Source: UBA6183 sp964603255
GTDB lineage: Bacteria > Bacteroidota > Bacteroidia > UKL13-3
Length of the DNA stretch: 10,483 nucleotides
Direction of reading: 5' to 3'
NCBI GenBank assembly: GCA_964603255.1
Contig: CAZRVA010000096.1
Location: 1-10,483 of the forward strand
Made by a program: the position numbers and the translations under genes. This document shows, in pieces, positions 1 through 6,944 of the stretch (position 1 is its first letter; each line of letters starts with the position of its first letter). A model generated the notes under the pieces. The model did not search any database, was not told the origin of the DNA, and was given only the letters and a program-made list of their open reading frames with translations.

Positions 1-120
1 ATAGTTAAATTTCCCATTCATTTTATCTTAAATTAATTGTGGCTGAACTGAACACCCATAGTGTTGCGGTTGACTTTCAAAAACTCAGACGTACCCAAAT
101 ATAAAAATTTATAAGAAAAT

Positions 121-150
121 AACCCCACCAAGTTTTGCCTTAGTGGGGTT
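121..150 (-). terminator. Hairpin, probable terminator (possibly bidirectional)
   Basis: Two 12-nt arms (121-132 and 139-150) pair with a single C-A mismatch around a TTTTGC loop. On the minus strand the hairpin is followed by a T-rich run (complement of 114-120), so it could end leftward transcripts from the gene at 227-844. On the plus strand it is followed by a broken T-rich run, so it might also stop rightward transcription entering the window. The stem is clear; the direction is inferred. Confidence 0.55.
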
Positions 151-187
151 GCGTTGTTTTTGTTTAACTATATACTTTGTTTTACTG

Positions 188-210
188 CACACGGGCGACA
201 CGCCCGCGTG
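188..210. repeat. GC-rich hairpin next to the orphan gene stop
   Basis: GGGCG (193-197) and CGCCC (201-205) pair around ACA. The stem extends by a further C-G pair and, past an A-C mismatch, by CAC/GTG (188-190 and 208-210). No T-tract follows on either strand, so this is not a standard intrinsic terminator. It is much more GC-rich than its surroundings and lies 17 bp beyond the stop codon of the orphan gene. It could be part of a dispersed intergenic repeat, which cannot be judged from one window. Confidence 0.45.
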
Positions 211-226
211 AACGGGCTGATTATGG

Positions 227-844
227 CTACCAGTTAATCTTTTTACCTTTAGGATATTTTTTTAATTCATTATATACAGGAGGTACGATAAAATTATCTT
301 TTGTAATTTCAATTGCATTATTTTGATATGCTTGTTGAAGTGCTAATTCCGTGTTAACACAGGAAAAAGACATTAATTGGGCCCCAATATTATATCTGCC
401 ATATGATTCAATGAATCTTAATAAATCGCCCTGCTTAGTAACATAATAAAATCCGCTATACTCATCACTTATCTGATCTATATAATACAATGAAATATTA
501 TTACTGATGAATAAACTTAAAATGTCTTTAGCAGGTTTGTAAAATAAATCAAAATCAGAAAATAACCTACTTAGCCCTTCATTAAGTATGTTTTTTTTTC
601 CAATAATTATATCCGTACTAATTTTAAATTGCTCAATCGTTTCTGAATCTTTATTATAAAAAACTTCAATTTGAGGATTTTTGTAGGTTAAACTGTAACT
701 ATTTGTGATTTCAAAATATTCAACATAATCAGGTTTTCCTAATATTAGTTCAATACTATTTTTATCAGATTTTTTTAAATCTAAACTTCCTAATTTGTTA
801 TGTAACATAACATCTACCAAACTGAATTTTTTTATTATTTCCAT
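227..844 (-). CDS. Hypothetical protein, 205 aa, unrecognised
   Basis: This is an intact ORF from ATG (842-844) to TAG (227-229). I do not recognise the family. The protein is soluble-looking, with no signal peptide and no membrane segment. It is rich in Ile, Leu, Asn, Lys, Tyr and Phe, which fits its very AT-rich DNA. Residues about 32-75 read as alternating beta strands (LGKPDYVEYF, then SLTYKNPQIEVFYN). The C-terminus is basic and ends PKGKKINW. No catalytic motif or metal-binding cluster is evident. It stands alone between two hairpin-bearing GC-rich stretches and is separated from purA by a strong terminator, so it belongs to no visible operon. A small accessory protein, for example one of immunity-protein type, is conceivable from size and setting only. 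That the ORF is coding is fairly likely from its length and its clean start and stop. Confidence 0.7.
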   Translation of the reverse strand: MEIIKKFSLVDVMLHNKLGSLDLKKSDKNSIELILGKPDYVEYFEITNSYSLTYKNPQIEVFYNKDSETIEQFKISTDIIIGKKNILNEGLSRLFSDFDLFYKPAKDILSLFISNNISLYYIDQISDEYSGFYYVTKQGDLLRFIESYGRYNIGAQLMSFSCVNTELALQQAYQNNAIEITKDNFIVPPVYNELKKYPKGKKINW

Positions 845-875
845 GATTCAAAATATTTTAATACTGCATTAATTT

Positions 876-936
876 CCTTAACACGGGACTCTCACCAGCT
901 GCCGCGCGAAACGCAGTTCAGCTCCGTTTTACTTTC
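876..936. other. GC-rich island upstream of the orphan gene
   Basis: This short stretch is far more GC-rich than the DNA on either side and holds small self-complementary pieces (AGCTG at 898-902 with CAGCT at 919-923; GCG and CGC between them). It matches the GC-rich patch at 188-222 in character and shares the string ACACGGG with it. Together the two bracket the orphan gene. No ORF or RNA gene is recognisable here. The rest of 845-1057 is AT-rich and shows nothing clear. Confidence 0.35.
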
Positions 937-1057
937 AAGAACTTGAGCCATCATTTTATATCATAGTTAACTTTTCATTGGCTCATTTTTAACAGAACCA
1001 AATAACTCTTATTTTAAAACAAATCCAACATTTAGCAACCCCAAATTTCAAACCCAT

Positions 1058-1086
1058 AAAAAAAGTCGGGCAAGCCCGACTTTTTT
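1058..1086 (-). terminator. Intrinsic terminator of purA (bidirectional shape)
   Basis: A perfect GTCGGG / CCCGAC stem (1065-1070 and 1075-1080) with a CAAG loop is preceded by seven A and followed by six T. It therefore works as a terminator on either strand. It starts 3 bp past the purA stop codon and closes the rel-fur-purA cluster. It also shields the cluster from anything transcribed rightward from the orphan region. Confidence 0.9.
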
Positions 1087-1089
1087 GTT

Positions 1090-2079
1090 TTATCTTACTA
1101 TCGTTTGCTCCCTATCCGGGCCAATCGAGATTACACTCATTTTTAATCCTACTTGCTCTTCTACATATTCCATGTANNNNNNNNNNNNNNNNNNNNNNNN
1201 NNNNNNNNNNNNNNNNNNNNNNNNNNNNNNNNNNNNNNNNNNNNNNNNNNNNNNNNNNNNNNNNNNNNNNNNNNNNGTACAGTATGCTTTAAATATACCG
1301 TATACTTTATTTATTTTTTGAGGAGCCACACCTAATCCACTGCACACACCACCGGTAATGGTATTTGATGAAGTTACAAACGGGTAAGTTCCAAAATCAA
1401 TATCTAACAAAGTACCTTGCGCACCTTCGGCCAATACTTTTTTGCCTTCGCTAATTAACTTGTTTATAAAATACTCTGAGCTGATGATTTTAAATTGCTT
1501 TAAAAATTCAACCGCTTCAAAAAACGCAGGCTCATGCTCGTCAAGGTTATAACTAAAATCAAACCTATCTAACAACAACTTATGGTTAGCCACGGCTGTT
1601 TGGTATTTCTCTTTAAAGTTTGGTGTTAAAATATCGCCAATACGTAAACCACTTCTACCAATTTTGTCTTGGTAAGTTGGGCTTATACCTCTTAAGGTAG
1701 AACCAATTTTATGTTCTCCTTTGTGTGCTTCGCTAGCAGCATCCACCAAACGGTGTGTTGGAATAATTAAATGTGCTTTTTCTGAAATGTACATGTTCTT
1801 GCGGGGATCAACTCCCGAAGCCATTACTTTCTCAATTTCTTTTTTTAATGTAATAGGGTCAATTACCACACCATTACCAATAATATTGATGGTATGCTGA
1901 TGAAAAATACCTGAAGGAATGGTATTTAAAACATGCTTTTGTCCATTAAACTCTAACGAGTGACCGGCATTTGGTCCGCCCTGAAAACGGGCAACAACAT
2001 CATACTGTGGTGTTAATACGTCAACAATTTTTCCTTTTCCCTCATCACCCCACTGAAGGCCTAAAACTACATCTATCAT
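1090..2079 (-). CDS. purA: Adenylosuccinate synthetase, interrupted by assembly gap
   Basis: PurA catalyses the GTP-dependent joining of IMP and aspartate to adenylosuccinate, the first committed step from IMP to AMP, in the cytoplasm. Visible motifs, numbered from ATG at 2077-2079: the P-loop-like WGDEGKGK (10-17) with catalytic Asp12, GGPNAGH with catalytic His40, GSTLRGISPTYQDK (126-139) of the IMP site, EGAQGTLLDIDFGTYP (218-233), and SSNTITGGVCSGLG (237-250). The C-terminal tail has the family's SIGPDREQT ending. The gap falls directly after FKAYCT and removes the Arg-containing loop that follows in the family. Only about 295 real residues are present, against roughly 425-430 for the family. 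Placing the tail against E. coli PurA suggests about 100 residues are hidden. The frame stays open across the 100 N only by chance. The gene is probably complete in the organism. Confidence 0.95.
   Translation of the reverse strand: MIDVVLGLQWGDEGKGKIVDVLTPQYDVVARFQGGPNAGHSLEFNGQKHVLNTIPSGIFHQHTINIIGNGVVIDPITLKKEIEKVMASGVDPRKNMYISEKAHLIIPTHRLVDAASEAHKGEHKIGSTLRGISPTYQDKIGRSGLRIGDILTPNFKEKYQTAVANHKLLLDRFDFSYNLDEHEPAFFEAVEFLKQFKIISSEYFINKLISEGKKVLAEGAQGTLLDIDFGTYPFVTSSNTITGGVCSGLGVAPQKINKVYGIFKAYCXXXXXXXXXXXXXXXXXXXXXXXXXXXXXXXXXXYMEYVEEQVGLKMSVISIGPDREQTIVR
1177..1276. other. Assembly gap of 100 N inside purA
   Basis: The run is exactly 100 N, a common placeholder for a gap of unknown size. 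Reading leftward along purA, the sequence stops after FKAYC plus an ACN (Thr) codon and resumes at the C-terminal YMEYVEEQ. By comparison with E. coli PurA, about 100 residues (about 300 bp) lie between those points, so the true gap is probably larger than drawn. The two flanks do not share an obvious overlap. Confidence 0.98.
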
Positions 2080-2100
2080 TTTTACTTTATTATATCGTTG

Positions 2101-2121
2101 GGTTTAAACAATGCTTAAACC
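2101..2121. promoter_or_regulatory. Perfect 7-7-7 inverted repeat between fur and purA
   Basis: GGTTTAA (2101-2107) and TTAAACC (2115-2121) are exact reverse complements separated by 7 nt. The element lies in the 59-bp space between the fur-family stop (2139) and the purA ATG (2079). No T-run follows on the minus strand, so it is not a standard terminator. It could be a dimeric-regulator operator or an mRNA hairpin in the purA leader. It does not look like a Fur box. The role is unknown. Confidence 0.4.
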
Positions 2122-2138
2122 GTAATTAAATTCTGTTT

Positions 2139-2630
2139 CTAAGAGGCAATTTGTTTGCTGCACGTGTTACATTTTCCGTTGGTAACTTTAGGATTACCAA
2201 AAAGGTGTAACGAGTGTTCTGTAACAGTAAAATCAAGCAAATCGCCCATCATACTTTTTATTTGTTGAATACGAGGATCGCAAAATTCTAAGATGCGATT
2301 GCAGTGGTTACAAATCATATGGTCGTGTTGTTTATGACCATAAGCACCTTCGTAACGGGCCAGGTTTTTACCAAATTGGTGTTTGGTAACTAAACCGGCA
2401 TCAAGCAATAAATCTAAAGTATTGTATACCGTAGCACGACTAACCCTGTAGTTGCGATTTTTCATGTGAACATATAAGGTTTCCACATCAAAATGCTCTT
2501 TGCTGCTGTATATTTCGTCTAAGATGGCAAAACGTTCGGGGGTTTTACGCTGTTGTTTTTGCTCTAAAAAAGCGATAAACAACTTCTTAACTTCATCTTT
2601 TATGTTTTCGGTTGATTGATTTGCCTGCAT
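2139..2630 (-). CDS. fur: Fur-family metal-responsive transcriptional regulator
   Basis: A DNA-binding repressor of the Fur/PerR/Zur family, which senses Fe, Zn or peroxide through bound metal. From ATG at 2628-2630 the protein is 163 aa, normal for the family. It has an N-terminal winged helix (QRKTPERFAILDEI, 27-40; recognition-helix region SRATVYNTLDLL, 64-75). A metal-binding dimerisation domain follows: HDH (102-104), CNHC with Cys107 and Cys110, and a second CNTC with Cys154 and Cys157, the usual structural Cys4 zinc site; His139 and His142 are candidate sensor ligands. A GTG at 2663 would add 11 residues, but a promoter-like motif (2651-2658) lies inside that extension, which favours the ATG. 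The gene sits between rel and purA on the same strand. Whether it senses Fe, Zn or peroxide cannot be decided here, so the symbol means family rather than proven specificity. Confidence 0.9.
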   Translation of the reverse strand: MQANQSTENIKDEVKKLFIAFLEQKQQRKTPERFAILDEIYSSKEHFDVETLYVHMKNRNYRVSRATVYNTLDLLLDAGLVTKHQFGKNLARYEGAYGHKQHDHMICNHCNRILEFCDPRIQQIKSMMGDLLDFTVTEHSLHLFGNPKVTNGKCNTCSKQIAS

Positions 2631-2650
2631 ACCTTGCTTCAACAATGCCG

Positions 2651-2681
2651 CAAAATAACACACATTTTGGCATTAATAAAA
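2651..2681 (-). promoter_or_regulatory. Possible promoter of the fur-family gene
   Basis: On the minus strand a -7-like TTATTTTG (complement of 2651-2658) follows TTTT (complement of 2678-2681) after exactly 19 nt. That is close to the Bacteroidota TTTG-N19-TAnnTTTG pattern, with one mismatch in each box. Transcription would begin near 2645, leaving a leader of about 15 nt before the ATG at 2630. It would let the regulator be expressed apart from rel. Confidence 0.35.
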
Positions 2682-2738
2682 TAATGTTGAATAAGTTATG
2701 CCTAACACAACCCAAAGCCGCATCAATACTGACCTGTA

Positions 2739-4970
2739 TTAAATCATATCTTCCCTGCTTACTTTAATAAGCGGGCTGGCTGCTTTAATTTTATTCATTA
2801 ACTCCTCTAACTGAGCAGTATCATAAACTTCCAATTCAATATTGCCTTCAAACATACCTGCCTTTGAAGAGATATGAATGGCATGCATGTTAATTTGCAA
2901 CTGCTTACTAATAATATCTGTGATGATACTCACAATACCAACGCTATCAATACCCTGTACTTTAATGTGTGTGGTAAATGCTTTTGATTTTTCGAAAATT
3001 TGGTTGGCCCACTTAGCCTTAATCACACGGTAACCATAATTGCTCATTAAACTTATGGCATTTGAGCAATTGGTGCGGTGAATTTTAACACCCTCGCCTA
3101 CTGTAATAAATCCAAAAATTTCATCGCCCGGAATTGGGTTACAGCATTTACTGAAGCTGTATGGCAGGTCGCTGTCATCGCCAATAATTACACCATCTTT
3201 CGGAATATTTTTATTAGATTCTTTTTGCGCTGCTTTTGCTTCCTTCTGTTGTTTAACTTCTTGTAAATGCTCCAGTTTTTGTTGCCTTACATATTCTAAT
3301 ATTTCGGCAATGTGAATTTTGGTTTTATCAATTTTTTCATCTGCTACTTGTGCATACAATTCCGTTACTGTTGGCAATTTGTAATATGCAATCATGTCTT
3401 GCAGAGCCTCGCTGGTAAATGCAATTTTTTCTTGGCTAAACTTACGTTCCAAAATCTCTTTACCCATCGCAGCAGCGCGCATTTTCACCTGCTTAAACCA
3501 ATCGCGTATTTTACTTTTGGCCTTGGCTGTAACCACATAGTTTAACCACTCTTCTTTAGGTGTTTGTTTGGTTGATGTTAAAATTTCAACCTGATCGCCA
3601 TTGGTTAAAACATGGTTTAATGGAACCAATTTATTATTTACTTTACCTCCAATGCAACGCTCGCCTAATTGAGAGTGCACATCAAAAGCAAAATCTAATG
3701 TGGTGGCATTTGCCGGCAACTTGCGTAACTCTCCTTTAGGTGTAAACACAAATATTTCATCGGCAAAAAAGTTCATTTTAAAATCGTCCAAAAAGTCTAA
3801 TGCGTTTTGGTCGGTATCTTCTAAAATTTCTCTAACTCGTCCAAGCCATTCTTCTAGGCCTGCATCTTGTTTGGTGTTACTATCTTTGTATTTCCAATGC
3901 GCTGCGTATCCCTTTTCAGCAATTTCATTCATCCTTCGGGTTCTCACTTGCACTTCAACCCACTTACCTTTTGGCCCCATTACAGTTGTATGCAAACTCT
4001 CGTAACCATTTGCTTTGGGTGAACTCACCCAATCGCGCAGCCTATCCGGATTTGGTCGGTAATTGTTTGTTACAATAGAATAAACCCTCCAGCAATCAGA
4101 TTTTTCTTCTTCAAATTCGGTATCAATAATTATTCTGATGGCAAACAAATCATACACTTCTTCAAAAGGTATATTTTGTTTCTTCATCTTGTTTAAAATG
4201 GAGTGTATTGATTTAGGTCGGCCTTTAATTTCGTACTTAAATCCTTCTTTATCTAAATCTTCAATAAGCGGCTCGATAAACTGTTTAATGTAACGGTTGC
4301 GCTGAAGTTTAGTTTCTTGTAACTTGTTTTTAACAAAGTTGTATTTATCCGGTTCTAAATATTTTGTGGCTAAATCTTCCAGCTCAGTTTTAATGGCATA
4401 TAAACCCAAACGATGAGCCAAAGGTGCATATACATATTGCGTTTCGCTTGCAATTTTAAGTTGCGATTTCGGACTCATAGAATCTAACGTACGCATGTTG
4501 TGCAGCCTATCTGCTAACTTTATTAAAATTACACGAACATCATCACTTAACGTTAAAAGTAACTTTTTAAAATTCTCAGCTTGTATTGATTTATCTTGTT
4601 GTTCAAAAACACCAGATATTTTTGTTAAACCATCAATAATGGTTGATACCTTTTTACCAAAATTAAGTTCAATTACTTCAAGTGTAATATCGGTATCTTC
4701 AACCACATCGTGCAACAAAGCACAAATTATAGAGGTAGCTCCCAAGCCAATTTCTTCGCCACAAATTTGTGCAACGGCTAAAGGATGAAAAATATAGGGC
4801 TCACCCGATTTTCTGCGCATGGTTTTGTGCGCATCAACAGCCATTTCAAAAGCTTTACGAATTTGCTTACGATCGTTGTTATCTAAATTACGTTTACACG
4901 CCTTAATAACATTGCGGTAAGCTTTTACTATTTCTTTATTTTCTTTTTCAATATCAATAACGGGCTGCAT
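2739..4970 (-). CDS. rel: Bifunctional (p)ppGpp synthetase/hydrolase (RelA/SpoT family)
   Basis: Makes and degrades the stringent-response alarmone (p)ppGpp. Numbering is from ATG at 4968-4970 (743 aa, full family length); a TTG at 4985 would add 5 residues. HD hydrolase domain: His62, His87-Asp88 in HDVVEDT with Glu91 and Asp92, and LADRLHNMRT with Asp154 and Asn158, so hydrolase residues are intact. Synthetase domain: GRPKSIHSI (250-258), YDLFAIR (Asp274), SPKANGYESLHTTV (317-330), EVQVRT (Glu339, Gln341). The position equivalent to the RxKD/ExDD motif reads RLRD (310-313), matching the hydrolase-competent charge class rather than the ExDD of E. coli RelA. A TGS domain follows (about 403-465), then a Cys-containing region (FSKCCNP, Cys609-Cys610, Cys635) and a C-terminal ACT domain (about 667-743). 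As a long Rel it probably senses ribosomes. It is the first gene of the minus-strand cluster. Confidence 0.96.
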   Translation of the reverse strand: MQPVIDIEKENKEIVKAYRNVIKACKRNLDNNDRKQIRKAFEMAVDAHKTMRRKSGEPYIFHPLAVAQICGEEIGLGATSIICALLHDVVEDTDITLEVIELNFGKKVSTIIDGLTKISGVFEQQDKSIQAENFKKLLLTLSDDVRVILIKLADRLHNMRTLDSMSPKSQLKIASETQYVYAPLAHRLGLYAIKTELEDLATKYLEPDKYNFVKNKLQETKLQRNRYIKQFIEPLIEDLDKEGFKYEIKGRPKSIHSILNKMKKQNIPFEEVYDLFAIRIIIDTEFEEEKSDCWRVYSIVTNNYRPNPDRLRDWVSSPKANGYESLHTTVMGPKGKWVEVQVRTRRMNEIAEKGYAAHWKYKDSNTKQDAGLEEWLGRVREILEDTDQNALDFLDDFKMNFFADEIFVFTPKGELRKLPANATTLDFAFDVHSQLGERCIGGKVNNKLVPLNHVLTNGDQVEILTSTKQTPKEEWLNYVVTAKAKSKIRDWFKQVKMRAAAMGKEILERKFSQEKIAFTSEALQDMIAYYKLPTVTELYAQVADEKIDKTKIHIAEILEYVRQQKLEHLQEVKQQKEAKAAQKESNKNIPKDGVIIGDDSDLPYSFSKCCNPIPGDEIFGFITVGEGVKIHRTNCSNAISLMSNYGYRVIKAKWANQIFEKSKAFTTHIKVQGIDSVGIVSIITDIISKQLQINMHAIHISSKAGMFEGNIELEVYDTAQLEELMNKIKAASPLIKVSREDMI

Positions 4971-5000
4971 ATGCTCTGTGCTCAAGTTTAAAACAAGTTA

Positions 5001-5008
5001 CAAATTTA
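5001..5008 (-). promoter_or_regulatory. Predicted -7 element for rel
   Basis: The minus strand reads TAAATTTG here, a full match to the Bacteroidota -7 consensus TAnnTTTG. Transcription would start near 4994, about 25 nt before the ATG at 4970. The matching upstream box is weak: CTTG (complement of 5025-5028) lies at only 16 nt spacing. This supports the ATG start over the TTG at 4985, which would leave a leader of under 10 nt. Confidence 0.5.
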
Positions 5009-5124
5009 GGTATTTACCTTTACCCAAGAGGGCAGATATCAACACCATAAACTTAGGTTATCATTTAAAACAATACAGTAAATTAGGCCTACTTGGTTAC
5101 CCAAAAAATAAGTATCAAAAAAAA

Positions 5125-5155
5125 TTTGCATAAACCATTTTTCGACTTACATTTG
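5125..5155 (+). promoter_or_regulatory. Bacteroidota-type promoter of tRNA-Leu
   Basis: TTTG (5125-5128), exactly 19 nt, then TACATTTG (5148-5155). Both boxes and the spacing match the Bacteroidota primary sigma consensus (TTTG / TAnnTTTG). Transcription would begin around 5160-5163, just ahead of the mature tRNA 5' end at 5169. It is the clearest promoter in the window. Confidence 0.85.
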
Positions 5156-5168
5156 CAGTCCTTTTTAG

Positions 5169-5250
5169 GCGCATGTGGCGTAATTGGTAGCCGTGCCAGA
5201 CTTAGGATCTGGTGCCGAAAGGCGTGGGGGTTCGAGTCCCTCCATGCGCA
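5169..5250 (+). tRNA. tRNA-Leu, anticodon UAG
   Basis: An 82-nt class II tRNA that decodes CUA and probably other CUN leucine codons. The 7-bp acceptor stem is GCGCATG (5169-5175) with CATGCGC (5243-5249) and discriminator A at 5250. The anticodon stem CCAGA/TCTGG encloses loop CTTAGGA with anticodon TAG at 5203-5205. A long variable arm (TGCC-GAAA-GGCG) is present, as expected for tRNA-Leu. The T arm is GGGGG-TTCGAGT-CCCTC with one G-U pair. The 3' CCA is not encoded (CAA follows), so it must be added by the CCA-adding enzyme. Confidence 0.97.
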
Positions 5251-5263
5251 CAACTAAAAAACG

Positions 5264-5294
5264 AAAAAGACTGACCTAAAATCAGTCTTTTTTT
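5264..5294 (+). terminator. Intrinsic terminator after tRNA-Leu, abutting tig
   Basis: AAAAAGACTGA (5264-5274) pairs with TCAGTCTTTTT (5282-5292) around a 7-nt loop and runs into the T-tract ending at 5294. It ends tRNA-Leu transcription. It finishes only 19 nt before the tig ATG, so tig must either be read through or start from a promoter overlapping this hairpin. Confidence 0.85.
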
Positions 5295-5313
5295 CTTAAT
5301 ATACTTTTTGAAT

Positions 5314-6690
5314 ATGAACGTTACTTTCGATAAAAAAGACGCCCTAAACGGCACAATCTCGGTAAACATTACTGGCGCTGATTACGCCAAAGAGATTGAC
5401 ACCAAATTAAAAGATTACCAAAAGCGCGCTAACATCCCAGGTTTCCGCCCGGGAATGGCACCAAAAGGTATGATTGAAAAAATGTATGGTACAACTGTAC
5501 TACTTGAGGCAATTAATAGCGCTGCAAGTCGTGGTTTGTTTGATTACATTGAAGAAAACAAATTAAACATTCTTGGACAACCGGTATTAACCGAGGATAC
5601 CAAGGTGGATGAGTTAGTTAAAGGTAACGACTACACCTTTAAGTTTGATATTGGTTTAGCACCTGAGTTTACTTTAAATATCTCAAACAAAGATGTATTT
5701 ACTAAACTTAAAGTAGCGATTGACGAAAAACAAATTGATGAAGAAGTTGATCGTTTACAAAAACGTGGTGGTAACTTAATTGAGGTTGAAACAGCATCAG
5801 AAAATGATATCGTTTACACTACAATGGCTGAGTTAGATGAAAACGGTAACACTTTTGAAGGTGGCGTTTACTCTGATTCAACCCCGGTATTAATCCAATC
5901 TATTAAAAACGAAGCCATTAAAAACGAATTCTTAGGTTCAACCAAAGGAAAATCGTTTGACGTGAATGTTTTTGATTTGTTTGATAACGACCAAACCGAA
6001 ATGTCTCATGCATTAAACATCAACAAAAATACTGTTGCAGACATTAACAAAAACTTCCGTGTAACGGTTAAAGAAATTAAGAGCAACGAAAAGGCTGAGT
6101 TAAATCAAGAATTGTTTGATAAATTATATGGCGAAGGTGTTGTAAACTCTGTTGAAGAATTACGTTCACGCATTAAAAGCGAATTGGAAAACTATTTCAG
6201 CGGACAAGCAGATCATTTGTTAGAGCATGAAATGTTAGATACATTAGTTGCCAAACAAAACATTGAGTTACCAGATGCATTCTTAAAACGTTGGTTAATT
6301 GATCGTCATGCAGATAAATTTACAACAGAAAATGTAGACGAAAATTATGGCAACGAAGCTAACTACTTACGCAATCACTTGTTTGAAGAGAAAGTATTAA
6401 GCGAAGCAGGTGTTAAAGTTGAAGAAGCTGACATTAAAGCTGCTGCTTTAAACTATACACGTAGTATGTTTGGTGCTTATGGTACAGCAGGTATTAGCGA
6501 TGAAATGCTTGAAGGCATTATTGAGCCAAGCATGAAAAAAGAAGACTACCGCAGCCGCATGATTAACTTGGCAGTGTCGCAAAAAGTACGTGACATTATT
6601 AAGAGCAAAGTTAAAATTGAAGAAAAAGAAGTAAGCAGCGAAGAGTTCTTTAAATTGGTTGCTGAGCACAATGAAAAACACCACCACTAA
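5314..6690 (+). CDS. tig: Trigger factor (ribosome-associated chaperone)
   Basis: Trigger factor binds near the ribosome exit tunnel and shelters nascent chains. ATG at 5314 gives 458 aa, the expected size; a TTG two codons earlier is a less likely start. The N-terminal ribosome-binding domain carries the signature IPGFRPGMAP, matching GFRxGxxP, at residues 41-50. A middle PPIase-like domain (about 150-245) is weakly conserved, so I would not assume isomerase activity. The C-terminal helical arms (about 255-440) are Glu/Lys-rich. The protein ends in three histidines after a mixed-charge tail (EHNEKHHH), which is natural here. It lies upstream of clpP and clpX as in many bacteria, but is separated from clpP by a terminator and a repeat array of about 700 bp. 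No ribosome binding site is visible, as is usual in this phylum. Confidence 0.96.
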   Translation: MNVTFDKKDALNGTISVNITGADYAKEIDTKLKDYQKRANIPGFRPGMAPKGMIEKMYGTTVLLEAINSAASRGLFDYIEENKLNILGQPVLTEDTKVDELVKGNDYTFKFDIGLAPEFTLNISNKDVFTKLKVAIDEKQIDEEVDRLQKRGGNLIEVETASENDIVYTTMAELDENGNTFEGGVYSDSTPVLIQSIKNEAIKNEFLGSTKGKSFDVNVFDLFDNDQTEMSHALNINKNTVADINKNFRVTVKEIKSNEKAELNQELFDKLYGEGVVNSVEELRSRIKSELENYFSGQADHLLEHEMLDTLVAKQNIELPDAFLKRWLIDRHADKFTTENVDENYGNEANYLRNHLFEEKVLSEAGVKVEEADIKAAALNYTRSMFGAYGTAGISDEMLEGIIEPSMKKEDYRSRMINLAVSQKVRDIIKSKVKIEEKEVSSEEFFKLVAEHNEKHHH

Positions 6691-6714
6691 GAAAATTTAG
6701 TTTTAAGTTATATC

Positions 6715-6750
6715 AATAGGCTGTCTTTTTTAAGGCAGCCTATTTTTTTT
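6715..6750 (+). terminator. Intrinsic terminator of tig
   Basis: Two 13-nt arms (6715-6727 and 6732-6744) pair throughout, with one T-G wobble, around TTTT. The 3' arm runs into eight T (6743-6750). This is a strong rho-independent terminator that starts 24 bp after the tig stop codon, so tig and clpP are unlikely to be cotranscribed efficiently. Confidence 0.92.
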
Positions 6751-6753
6751 AAT

Positions 6754-6804
6754 AGCCCTGAAAGGGCGCAATCTCTCCGCGAGGCGGTGAAACCCCTCGC
6801 ACAC
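6754..6804 (+). repeat. 51-nt repeat unit A, copy 1
   Basis: Hairpin 1 is GCCCTGAAAGGGC (6755-6767). Hairpin 2 has arms GCGAGG(C)GG and CCCCTCGC around TGAAA (6779-6800). It starts 4 bp after the tig terminator and is followed by the 27-nt tail 6805-6831. Confidence 0.9.
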
Positions 6805-6831
6805 TAAAAACCATTGCCAATATTTTTCACC

Positions 6832-6882
6832 AGCCCTGAAAGGGCGTAATCACATTGCGAGGTGGTGAAACCCCTCGCACAC
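6832..6882 (+). repeat. 51-nt repeat unit A, copy 2
   Basis: Same two-hairpin layout, 78 bp after copy 1, with hairpin 1 intact. In hairpin 2 the unpaired base is T instead of C, leaving the stem unchanged. It leads into element B at the left edge of the assembly gap. Confidence 0.9.
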
Positions 6883-6889
6883 CAAAATT

Positions 6890-6944
6890 CATGCAAGCTC
6901 AATTCTAATATTTGCAATGGGCGATGCCCAATGCAAGTTTGATT
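6890..6944 (+). repeat. Element B, first 55 bp, left of gap
   Basis: These 55 bp are identical to 7045-7099 on the other side of the N-run and to 7193-7247. They include the imperfect palindrome TTGCAATGGGC / GCCCAATGCAA around GAT, with one A-A mismatch. The sequence stops at the gap exactly where the other two copies begin to differ from one another. Confidence 0.9.

Noticed and set aside
1085..1335. Plus-strand ORFs across the purA gap
   Set aside because: They are antisense to purA and are kept open by the 100 N.
2631..2663. GTG start adding 11 residues to the Fur-family protein
   Set aside because: It overlaps a promoter-like motif, and the extension is hydrophobic and unlike family N-termini. 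It remains possible but less likely.
2725..2740. AATAC / GTATT hairpin at the rel stop codon as a terminator
   Set aside because: The stem is only 5 bp, AT-rich, and has no T-run on the minus strand.
3078..4788. Plus-strand ORFs of 62-101 codons inside rel
   Set aside because: They are shadows of a strongly conserved gene on the other strand, with no recognisable protein features.
6448..6687. Minus-strand 79-codon ORF opposite the tig end
   Set aside because: Its Phe- and Asn-rich sequence is the mirror of Lys/Glu-rich tig codons; no homology or promoter is apparent.
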